This document shows, piece after piece, positions 7,694-14,004 of a stretch of DNA of 64,000 nucleotides. The position numbers were made by a program, and so were the translations under genes. Within the stretch, counting starts at the first letter, position 1. Every line of letters begins with the position of its first letter. This DNA comes from Colwellia chukchiensis (GTDB lineage: Bacteria; Pseudomonadota; Gammaproteobacteria; Enterobacterales; Alteromonadaceae): NCBI RefSeq assembly GCF_002104455.1, contig NZ_NBOC01000016.1, forward strand, positions 31,164 through 95,163. The letters are read 5' to 3'. The notes below the pieces were generated by a model. It saw only the letters and a program-made list of their open reading frames with translations, was not told the DNA's origin and did not search any database.

Positions 7694-8113
7694 TTAAAAA
7701 TCTGGTTCAGGATAAGTTTGTGCCCAATTAGCTTGGGAGCTCGCATCATCCGCCGGTGATGGCTCAGATGCTTTGTTCACACTATCAAGAAGCAGAAACT
7801 CATCCGCGTCCACTTCGGTCAATCGATGCTTAATGCCATCTTTCTCCCATGAGCGCGTGCGCTGAGGCCCTTGAACAAAAAGCTTCGCTCCTTTTTGGAT
7901 CAAATCTTTTGCTCTTAGCCCTAACTTAAATCCACCACGATCTCGAAAAACGACCCGATGCCATTCCGTATGCTCTTTGAGCTCATTGGATTGACGGTCG
8001 CGCCATTTCTCAGAAGTGGCCAGTGAAATGCTGGTCACTAAATCACCTGATGGATAGGCTCGCGTCTCTGGCTCAGAGCCAACGTAGCCTATGAGTGTTA
8101 CTTGGTTTTTCAT
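7694..8113 (-). CDS. ssb: Single-stranded DNA-binding protein
   Basis: This 139-residue OB-fold SSB starts MKNQVTLIGYVGSEPETRAY and continues TSISLATSEKWRD and EWHRVVFRDR, the usual SSB strand order. A short linker leads to the acidic tail TYPEPDF, a reduced form of the DDDIPF tail through which SSBs recruit partner proteins. It is shorter than E. coli SSB (178 aa), as is common for phage and ICE SSBs. It lies just downstream of the 108-aa membrane protein gene (15 bp gap) with SD GAGGAG, and is the only gene here without a leader apart from the WGR gene. It probably protects the substrates of Bet/Exo and transferred single strands. Confidence 0.9.
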   Translation of the reverse strand: MKNQVTLIGYVGSEPETRAYPSGDLVTSISLATSEKWRDRQSNELKEHTEWHRVVFRDRGGFKLGLRAKDLIQKGAKLFVQGPQRTRSWEKDGIKHRLTEVDADEFLLLDSVNKASEPSPADDASSQANWAQTYPEPDF

Positions 8114-8128
8114 GATGTTCTCCTCGTC

Positions 8129-8455
8129 TTAGTTGAACTCTGTGCACACAGTTGCTTCTACCCGACTGGGCAAAGAAGACTGACGACGCAGATAGGTTGG
8201 TATTTCGAGTAAAGCCATGTCGTACTGATGTGGCTCTTTGTAAAACGCAGATGTCAAACGGGGCATACCAGGAGCTTTAGGCACTGCCATTGGACGACGT
8301 TTTGATGTTGGTGTGAGCAATCGCTTGATTTGAGTAAGTACAAATCGAAACGGGCGCACGGTTTGACGAGCAAGTAATCGCAAAAGCGACCAGCTCAGTT
8401 TTGCAAGCAACATAATGCCTGCGATTTGGATAATAAATCCGAAGATATATTCCAT
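8129..8455 (-). CDS. Small membrane protein of unknown function
   Basis: This 108-residue protein has an N-terminal hydrophobic helix (EYIFGFIIQIAGIMLLAKL) and then a strongly basic segment rich in R and K (RLLARQTVRPFRFVLTQIKR), so it is probably anchored in the inner membrane with a basic cytoplasmic side. The C-terminal part is unremarkable. It is the first gene of the ssb-bet-exo direction of transcription, 15 bp before ssb. Start ATG 8455 with SD AAGGAG inside a perfect 11-bp stem. I do not recognise the family beyond conserved SXT/R391 backbone. Confidence 0.65.
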   Translation of the reverse strand: MEYIFGFIIQIAGIMLLAKLSWSLLRLLARQTVRPFRFVLTQIKRLLTPTSKRRPMAVPKAPGMPRLTSAFYKEPHQYDMALLEIPTYLRRQSSLPSRVEATVCTEFN

Positions 8456-8518
8456 TGGTGACTCCTTAATTTGGTTGTGAAGGAGTCACCCCAACTGGGG
8501 AAAACTCCCCCAGTTGGG
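8456..8518 (-). promoter_or_regulatory. Two-hairpin leader of the first recombination operon (strongest copy)
   Basis: GGTGACTCCTT (8457-8467) and AAGGAGTCACC (8480-8490) form a perfect 11-bp stem that contains the whole SD and ends one base from the ATG. The adjacent GC-rich hairpin is CCCAACTGGGG (8490-8500) with CCCAGTTGGG (8509-8518). This is the clearest member of the family. Confidence 0.75.
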
Positions 8519-8821
8519 TGGTGAAAAGGCGAACCGTAAGGAACGCATGGTTGCGCATGTAAAAACATGCAGGCTATTTGTTTAAGGAGGCTAGCTACCT
8601 CTTAGTACCACTGAGAAAACTCAGCGGCGGGCTTCCTTTGAGCTCATGCTCTCAGGCGCAGATATCACTGAAACAGATCAGCAATATTTGATAGTCAGTG
8701 TAACCGTCTTATCCAGACAGGATAGTTAGAAAGATGCTCAATTCTTCCACCTAGCTGAAAGGCCATTACCGCACAGAGGATTAGGCTAGGGACTGATTAT
8801 TGTCATATCAGGAGCAAACTT
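8519..8821. promoter_or_regulatory. Divergent intergenic region with a possible structured RNA
   Basis: There is no gene here. It must hold the promoters of the leftward ssb-bet-exo group and of the rightward s063 gene. Around 8583-8641 several stems can nest: AAGGA (8583) with TCCTT (8634), GAGG/CCTC beside it, and CTGAG AAAA CTCAG (about 8611-8624). A GCATGT/ACATGC hairpin lies at about 8555-8570. The SD TCAGGAG precedes the ATG at 8822. I cannot assign a -10/-35 or an activator box with confidence. Confidence 0.4.
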
Positions 8822-9424
8822 ATGGCCCAAGCAAGACCCAATTACTCAAAACCCATCTTTGAACAATCATTCACAATTAATAGCTTACAGGCGCAACGTG
8901 TCGTTGACCGTGTTTTTAGACGGACGGTCAGTGCGCTTTACGGAATCGATGTCATCCTGCGCATCATCGGCGATGAGAACGAAATTGATGAAGTGGAACA
9001 GATCATTAGCCAGTTGATCGAGGATTGCGCTAAGGCGGTAGACAACGAACAAGCTCGTTTAGACAAATTGATGGAGTCCAACGGTATCGATGAAGTACCT
9101 GACTACACCGACCCGATTACCTTCAACGCCAAAATAAGCTCGCCTCAGGTTGGCCAGTTTGTCGGCTTAGTGCGCAAACTCGATGCGTTAATGATCTCAA
9201 TGGACACTCTCTGGTTGTCTAGCGTGCTTAGCAACAAGCAACGCGTTGATGGCAACTACGCATGGCAACAGCGCATTATCAAACTTGCACGACGCATTAT
9301 TGATATCGAAATTCGAGCACGAAAATCAGCCCAAGCTAAGGGTAAAGAAGCAGAAGTTGAGCAAGCGGTGCCTTCAACCGATGACGATATCACTGAAGAG
9401 GAAACAGATAACCCCGCCAACTAG
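8822..9424 (+). CDS. Conserved ICE backbone protein (s063-like)
   Basis: This 200-residue, mostly helical, charged protein is the only backbone gene on the plus strand in the left half. Its position at the left border of the cargo before traN matches s063 of SXT, the gene that bounds the traN-s063 insertion hotspot. The segment FEQSFTINSLQAQRVVDRVF and the spaced helices to residue 160 recall, weakly, the DUF1845/AcaB-type regulators of IncC plasmids and ICEs, but I cannot confirm this. The C-terminus is acidic and disordered. SD AGGAG at -8. Confidence 0.65.
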   Translation: MAQARPNYSKPIFEQSFTINSLQAQRVVDRVFRRTVSALYGIDVILRIIGDENEIDEVEQIISQLIEDCAKAVDNEQARLDKLMESNGIDEVPDYTDPITFNAKISSPQVGQFVGLVRKLDALMISMDTLWLSSVLSNKQRVDGNYAWQQRIIKLARRIIDIEIRARKSAQAKGKEAEVEQAVPSTDDDITEEETDNPAN

Positions 9425-9445
9425 CCAACTAGGCTCCCATCAACC

Positions 9446-9464
9446 AGCCCCTCTCGAAGGGGCT
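9446..9464 (+). terminator. Probable terminator of s063
   Basis: AGCCCCT (9446-9452) and AGGGGCT (9458-9464) form a 7-bp GC-rich stem with a five-base loop 25 bp after the stop codon. The following tract (CTTCATCTTGCTGT) is only moderately T-rich. Confidence 0.55.
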
Positions 9465-9576
9465 CTTCATCTTGCTGTATTTTCTATCAAAATCATTAAA
9501 ATGAATTTAACTGTCATTTTTGGCCAAGCTACATGAATAGAACTAATTTTTTCGTTACTTTCTTTAGGGTAAGCGG

Positions 9577-9583
9577 ATTAAAT
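9577..9583 (+). repeat. Left 7-bp target duplication of the ISL3 element
   Basis: ATTAAAT is found just before the left end GGTTGAT (from 9584) and again at 12922-12928 just after the right end ATCAACC. Removing the IS and one copy restores GCGGATTAAATCCG, a palindrome with one central unpaired base. Confidence 0.7.
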
Positions 9584-9653
9584 GGTTGATCTTACCTTTG
9601 CATGAGAGTGAGACAGACCGGCATCTCATCGGATTATCTGGTTGATGCTTCAC

Positions 9654-10061
9654 CTACTGCTGGTGCATGTTTCCTTCGCTAATTCCAGCAAGAACCCCAC
9701 ACGCCTCAACTTCCCGGTCATCGTTGCAACTCGCTCTCAGTGAAACGAGTTGTTTCTCAAGCGCTTGCAGAGCGGTTATCTGCGACCGCACATGAGAGAT
9801 GTGATCATCGAGCAAGGCGTTGACGGCGGTACAAGGCTGATGAGGGTCGTCCTGATAGCTCTGTAGTTCGTGAATCTCAGCCAGTGACAGGCCCAGGATT
9901 CTGCAGCGACGGATGAAGGCCAGCCCCTCACCATGCTTCTCGGTATAGACACGGTAACCGTTGTCCTGCCGATCAGGCGGCGGCAACAAGCCCTGCTGTT
10001 CATAGAAGCGGATCGTCTGTGTGTCGACCCCTACCAACTGCGCCAACTGACCAATGCGCAT
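9654..10061 (-). CDS. MerR-family heavy-metal regulator (CadR/PbrR type)
   Basis: This 135-residue regulator starts MRIGQLAQLVGVDTQTIRFY, the MerR winged helix, followed by a long dimerisation helix. Metal-ligand cysteines lie at DPHQPCTAV (near residue 77) and at ASCNDDREVEACGVL (near 113 and 120), matching the three-cysteine set of CadR/PbrR, which respond to Cd(II), Pb(II) or Zn(II). ATG 10061 follows a strong GGAGGAGG SD; an upstream TTG only extends the frame. It is divergent from the transporter gene and should repress, and with metal activate, the promoter at 10093-10123. Confidence 0.85.
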   Translation of the reverse strand: MRIGQLAQLVGVDTQTIRFYEQQGLLPPPDRQDNGYRVYTEKHGEGLAFIRRCRILGLSLAEIHELQSYQDDPHQPCTAVNALLDDHISHVRSQITALQALEKQLVSLRASCNDDREVEACGVLAGISEGNMHQQ

Positions 10062-10092
10062 CAGCCTCCTCCCCAACGGATTCTTTACTCTA

Positions 10093-10123
10093 TTGACCTT
10101 ATAGTAGCTTTATAGTTTAAAAT
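10093..10123 (+). promoter_or_regulatory. MerR-type promoter/operator of the transporter gene
   Basis: TTGACC (10093-10098) and TAAAAT (10118-10123) are separated by 19 bp, longer than the optimum of 17, as in MerR-activated promoters. The spacer carries the dyad CTTATAGTAGCTTTATAG, where the divergent regulator would bind. Confidence 0.75.
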
Positions 10124-10156
10124 GGTACCACAACATTGTTCAAGTGGAGTCGTATT

Positions 10157-11053
10157 ATGAGCAAATCCTGTGGTGGCGCCTGTGGCGCTGATGCAACGTC
10201 CGCAGCGGATACCGATATACAGGCCTCCTCCGAGGCGCCAGGGAGATGGGTCAGTGTTTATGCCGTGCCGAAGATGGACTGTCCATCAGAAGAACGAATG
10301 ATTCGCCTAGCCCTGAACGGCTTTGAGGAGATTCGGGCGCTGTCTTTCGACCTGTCGAACCGCCGGTTGAAGGTCGTGCATGATGGAGAGGCTGATCCTT
10401 TCACTGCGAAACTGAAGACCTTGGGGCTAGGCGCCTCGCTTCAGGAAACCGTCGCTGCAAATCCGGAGACCATCAAGGCCGCCGAGTTTTCGGCAGCTTC
10501 TGCTAAGCAAGAATCCGGGACCCTGCGCTGGTTGCTCGGCATCAATGCACTTCTGTTCGTGGTGGAAATGACTGCCGGTCTGATCGCCCGGTCCACCGGC
10601 CTGATTGGAGAATCCCTGGACAATTTTGCCGATGCGGCGGTGTACGGGCTTGCCCTTTATGCGGTTGGACATAGCGTGAAAATGCAGGTACGTGCCGCGC
10701 ATCTTGCTGGTGTACTGCAACTGATCTTGGCTGTTGGCGTGCTCGCAGAGGTGGTGAGACGCTTCGTCTTCGGTAGCGAGCCGGAATCGATGGTGATGAT
10801 GCTTATCGCATTCGTCGCACTGATTGCCAATACCACTTGTTTGCTGCTGATATCCAAACATCGAGAGGGCGGGGCGCACATGAAGGCAAGCTGGATATTC
10901 TCGGCCAATGACGTGGTGATCAACCTGGGCGTCATCACCGCCGGCGCCCTGGTCGCGTGGACCGGATCCAATTATCCGGATCTGATTATCGGTACCATCG
11001 CGGGGGTTGTCGTGCTTAACGGAGCCAGACGCATTCTGGCCCTCAAGGGTTAG
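10157..11053 (+). CDS. Cation efflux transporter of the CDF-like type
   Basis: This protein of about 298 residues starts MSKSCGGACGADATSAAD (cysteine-rich, possibly metal-binding). A ferredoxin-like metal-binding segment follows (VYAVPKMDCPSEERMIRLAL, near 30-50), then several membrane helices from about residue 130 (RWLLGINALLFVVEMTAGLI, IGESLDNFADAAVYGLALYA). The motif GESLDNFADA is the CDF signature with Asp ligands, repeated later as SANDVVINLGVI. It exports divalent cations such as Cd, Zn or Pb under the neighbouring regulator. ATG 10157 follows GTGGAG; the frame upstream to 10136 begins at TTG. lspA follows after 9 bp. Confidence 0.8.
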   Translation: MSKSCGGACGADATSAADTDIQASSEAPGRWVSVYAVPKMDCPSEERMIRLALNGFEEIRALSFDLSNRRLKVVHDGEADPFTAKLKTLGLGASLQETVAANPETIKAAEFSAASAKQESGTLRWLLGINALLFVVEMTAGLIARSTGLIGESLDNFADAAVYGLALYAVGHSVKMQVRAAHLAGVLQLILAVGVLAEVVRRFVFGSEPESMVMMLIAFVALIANTTCLLLISKHREGGAHMKASWIFSANDVVINLGVITAGALVAWTGSNYPDLIIGTIAGVVVLNGARRILALKG

Positions 11054-11062
11054 GCAACATCC

Positions 11063-11569
11063 ATGATTGGCAAATACCTCTCGCCGTATGCCCTGTTGTC
11101 CATCTCCGGCCTGATAGCCGCGTCTGACCAGATTGTAAAATGGCTGGTCCAGCAATCAATGGCATATGGCGAGTCGGTTTCGGTGACGCCATTCTTTAGC
11201 TGGGTGCACGTATGGAACACCGGTGCCGCATTCAGTCTTTTTGCCAATGGTGGAGGCTGGCAGCGCTACTTTTTGATCGGAATCGCGGTGGTGGTCTCAA
11301 TTTTGCTGATCAAGCTGGTCCTTGAGAACCGTCACAAAGGAGAGGCCATCGCCTACAGTCTTATCCTTGGTGGCGCGATGGGTAACCTGATTGATCGGAT
11401 ATTTCGTGGCTATGTTGTGGATTCCTTTGATGTCTATTGGCGAGCCTGGCACTGGCCGGCTTTCAATGTCGCAGATATTGCAATTGTCCTCGGTGTCTTA
11501 CTTTTCGTTTCCTCAAGCTTGTTGCGTGAAAGAACAAACACCAATGTCGAAACAGATTGGTCTGACTGA
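11063..11569 (+). CDS. lspA: Lipoprotein signal peptidase (signal peptidase II)
   Basis: This 168-residue polytopic aspartyl peptidase cleaves prolipoproteins in the inner membrane. The conserved segments are DQIVKWLV near 20, WNTGAAFS near 53, GNLIDRIFRGYVVDSFD near 108-125 and FNVADIAI near 137. The catalytic aspartates are in VVDSFD and NVADI. It is full length and lies between the transporter and transposase genes, as in ISPpu12 and pbr-type lead-resistance clusters, so it is an accessory copy carried by the IS and not the host's gene. Confidence 0.9.
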   Translation: MIGKYLSPYALLSISGLIAASDQIVKWLVQQSMAYGESVSVTPFFSWVHVWNTGAAFSLFANGGGWQRYFLIGIAVVVSILLIKLVLENRHKGEAIAYSLILGGAMGNLIDRIFRGYVVDSFDVYWRAWHWPAFNVADIAIVLGVLLFVSSSLLRERTNTNVETDWSD

Positions 11570-11590
11570 GGTCTGCATCTATAAACTGCC

Positions 11591-12880
11591 ATGACGGAAA
11601 TGCCTAACAACATCTTGCACCTGCCTGAGTACCAGGTCCTGGGCTGCAAATCCACCGACGACGATATGCACTTCCAGGTGGACGCGCCCGATCCCATCGC
11701 CTGCGAGGAATGCGGCGTCCAGGGTGAGTTCGTGCGGTTCGGCAAGCGTGATGTTCCCTATCGTGATCTGCCCATCCACGGTAAGCGGGTCACCCTCTGG
11801 GTGGTCCGCCGCCGGTACAACTGCCGGGCCTGCAAGATCACCTTCAGGCCCCAGCTACCGGAGATGGTGGACGGCTTCCGCATGACGCTGCGGTTGCATG
11901 AATACGTGGAGAAGGAATCCTTCAACCACCCCTACACCTTCGTGGCGTCACAGACCGGCCTGGACGAGAAGACGGTACGCGACATCTTCAACGCCCGTGC
12001 CGAGTTCCTGGGGCGTTGGCACCGCTTCGAGACGCCCCGCATTCTGGGCATCGACGAGCTGTACCTGAACAAGCGCTACCGCTGCATCCTGACCAACATC
12101 GAGGAGCGACCCCTGCTTGACCTGCTGGCCACCCGCCGTCAGGACGTGGTGACCAACTACCTGATGAAGCTGAAAGACCGGCAGAAGGTCGAGATCGTCA
12201 GCATGGACATGTGGAACCCCTACCGGGCAGCTGTCAAGGCGGTGCTGCCACAGGCCCGTATCGTCGTCGATAAGTTCCATGTGGTGCGTATGGCCAACGA
12301 TGCGCTGGAGAAGGTACGCAAGGGCCTCAGGAAGGAGCTGAAACCTTCCCAGAGCCGAACCCTCAAGGGAGACCGGAAAATCCTGCTGAAACGCGCTCAC
12401 GAAGTCTCAGACCGGGAACGCTTCATCATGGAGACCTGGACAGGCGCATTCCCGCAACTGCTGGCCGCCTACGAGCACAAGGAACGCTTTTACGGCATCT
12501 GGGACGCCACCACACGACCCCAGGCAGAAACCGCCCTGGACGACTGGATAGCCACCATTCCGAAGGGCCAGAAGGAAGTCTGGAGCGATCTGGTCAGGGC
12601 TGTGGGTAACTGGCGCGAAGAGATCATGACCTACTTCGAGACGGACATGCCCGTCACCAATGCTTACACGGAGTCCATCAACCGACTGGCCAAGGACAAG
12701 AACCGTGAAGGGCGAGGTTACTCCTTCGAGGTGATGCGGGCACGAATGCTCTACACTACGAAGCACAAGAAGAAGGCTCCGACTGCGAAGGTCTCTCCGT
12801 TCTACAAGAAAACCATCGGTTACGGACTGCCGGACTTCGCAGAGGAACTCAACTACGGGGTCGATCTATCAACCATCTGA
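11591..12880 (+). CDS. tnpA: ISL3-family transposase
   Basis: This 429-residue transposase has an N-terminal zinc-finger region (CEECGVQGEFVRFG, then CRACKITFRPQLPE) with C..C pairs, a helix-turn-helix, and the DDE core: GIDELYLNKRYRC (first Asp near 155), VSMDMWNPYRAAVKAV (second Asp near 204), and TNAYTESINRLAKDKNREGR (Glu near 363). These are ISL3 features, and the protein matches what I recall of ISPpu12 TnpA. It appears intact. It starts 21 bp after lspA and may be co-transcribed with the resistance genes. Confidence 0.9.
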   Translation: MTEMPNNILHLPEYQVLGCKSTDDDMHFQVDAPDPIACEECGVQGEFVRFGKRDVPYRDLPIHGKRVTLWVVRRRYNCRACKITFRPQLPEMVDGFRMTLRLHEYVEKESFNHPYTFVASQTGLDEKTVRDIFNARAEFLGRWHRFETPRILGIDELYLNKRYRCILTNIEERPLLDLLATRRQDVVTNYLMKLKDRQKVEIVSMDMWNPYRAAVKAVLPQARIVVDKFHVVRMANDALEKVRKGLRKELKPSQSRTLKGDRKILLKRAHEVSDRERFIMETWTGAFPQLLAAYEHKERFYGIWDATTRPQAETALDDWIATIPKGQKEVWSDLVRAVGNWREEIMTYFETDMPVTNAYTESINRLAKDKNREGRGYSFEVMRARMLYTTKHKKKAPTAKVSPFYKKTIGYGLPDFAEELNYGVDLSTI

Positions 12881-12882
12881 GG

Positions 12883-13596
12883 GTGGTATCAGGTTGGTGG
12901 GGTGAAGGTGCCCCATCAACCATTAAATCCGTATACCCTTTCTTTATAGCGTTATTCGCTATACCTGCAATTGCAGAACACCCCACATCGTTCAGTCAGG
13001 CAAAACGATTTGCCCGAGAAATTTACCAAGACAACCAGAGTACGTTTTACTGTGGATGTAGCTATAGCAATGATGGTGCGATTGATGCTGCATCTTGCGG
13101 ATATGAACCAAGAAAGCAACCGAAACGAGGTGAACGCTTAGAGTGGGAACATGTAGTCTCAGCTTGGGAAATTGGCCATCAACGCCAATGCTGGCAAAAT
13201 GGTGGTCGTCGGAACTGCGAAAAGAATGATCCTGAGTTTTCTAAAATGGTTTCGGATCTCCATAACCTCGTACCATCTGTAGGAGAGCTCAATGGGGATA
13301 GGTCAAATTTTCGATTTGGCATGATTCCGAATGAACCAAGATCCTATGGTCAATGTGATTTCGAAGTTGATTTCAAAGACCGTCGAGCAGAACCACCAGC
13401 TAACCGTCAGGGTGATATTGCTAGAATTTATTTCTACATGCGAGATCAATACGGCCTAAGACTCAGTAGGCAACAAACTCAGCTATTTGAAGCTTGGTCA
13501 AGAATGGACCCTGTTGACGAATGGGAAAAAGTGCGTGATTTTAAGATTAAAACTATTCAAGGTAACTCTAACTGCCATGTGTCAAATAGCTGTTAA
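12883..13596 (+). pseudogene. Endonuclease I (EndA/Dns-like), 5' end disrupted by the IS
   Basis: The mature enzyme is complete. It begins EHPTSFSQAKRFAREIYQ and carries the endonuclease I core GERLEWEHVVSAWEIGHQRQ (His near the active site), SDLHNLVPSVGELNGDRSNF, and cysteines FYCGCSY and PRSYGQCDFE for disulfides. The hydrophobic core of a signal peptide (VYPFFIALFAIPAIAEHP) remains, but the original start has been lost at the IS junction. The present frame opens at GTG 12883 inside the IS end and lacks a normal basic N-terminus. Joining the sequence across the IS does not restore an in-frame ATG: ATG 9533 is in another frame. The gene may therefore be dead, or expressed as an IS-gene fusion. 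The intact enzyme would be a periplasmic nonspecific nuclease. Confidence 0.7.
12922..12928 (+). repeat. Right 7-bp target duplication of the ISL3 element
   Basis: This ATTAAAT matches 9577-9583. The ICE sequence resumes with CCGTATACCC. Confidence 0.7.
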
Positions 13597-14004
13597 TTGA
13601 AACTAGCTGAGACAAACTTGTTGGACAAGGTTCTTTTAGCGAAAATCAGATTAACATTACTAAAATTAATCTGATAGTCGGCAACTGCCAAAGTGGACGT
13701 TCGGATCTGACTCGCTTTTGAACCATCATCAGCTTTGTCGAATTAAGTCGAATTTTCAATCAATCGTAATTCCCCCAAATTTCTCTCGTATAGCGTCGTT
13801 AATATCTATGCATTTAATAAATTGTCAGAAAGGAACCCTAAGTCACTTTGGAAAGTACCCGTTTATCGAAATTAGCGTAATAGCCTATTGATTCGCACAC
13901 CACTAATAGTTCACGCCACTCATCGCTTTGGAACAAATGCGCCATAGAAAGTTAATCTTATTCGTATTGTTAAGCATCTATTTGGCGCTAATTTGGCTGG
14001 TAAA
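13597..14004. other. Gene-free stretch between the nuclease gene and the HerA gene
   Basis: There is no open frame I would defend. A perfect 10-bp inverted repeat ATCAGATTAA (13645-13654)/TTAATCTGAT (13666-13675) could end transcription from either side, though it has no T-run. The rest is AT-rich (TTCAATCAATCG, TTTAATAAATTG) and holds the 3' end of the convergent HerA gene. Confidence 0.4.

Larger units (their letters stand above)
9584..12921. mobile_element. ISPpu12-like element, ISL3 family, with metal-resistance passengers
   Basis: This 3.34-kb element is bounded by GGTTGAT at 9584 and ATCAACC at 12915-12921, flanked by ATTAAAT on both sides. Inside are a MerR-type regulator (minus), then on plus a cation transporter, lspA and an ISL3 transposase. 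This gene set and order are those I know from ISPpu12 of Pseudomonas putida, an unusual IS of about 3.4 kb that carries lspA and metal-efflux genes. The GC content is visibly higher than that of the flanking ICE DNA, so it is an import from a high-GC host. A second copy of the end-like motif (GGTTGATGCTTCACC) lies at 9640-9654. Confidence 0.8.

Noticed and set aside
8583..8641. A compact multi-stem fold that could be taken for a tRNA or a riboswitch
   Set aside because: No CCA end, no anticodon arm or T-loop, and no known aptamer core. I list it only as possible structure.
9533..9583. ATG 9533 as the lost start of the endonuclease I gene
   Set aside because: After removal of the IS the frame is shifted by one base and meets a stop, so it cannot be the start unless the junction has a mutation.
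9640..9660. An alternative left end of the ISL3 element (GGTTGATGCTTCACC)
   Set aside because: It fits the right end somewhat better in sequence, but it has no target duplication and would leave too little space after the MerR gene. GGTTGAT at 9584 has ATTAAAT on both sides.
10427..11155. A 242-aa open frame on the minus strand across the transporter gene
   Set aside because: It lies on the reverse of a well-supported transporter and lspA start, lacks an SD, and reads as composition-driven (high GC) shadow.
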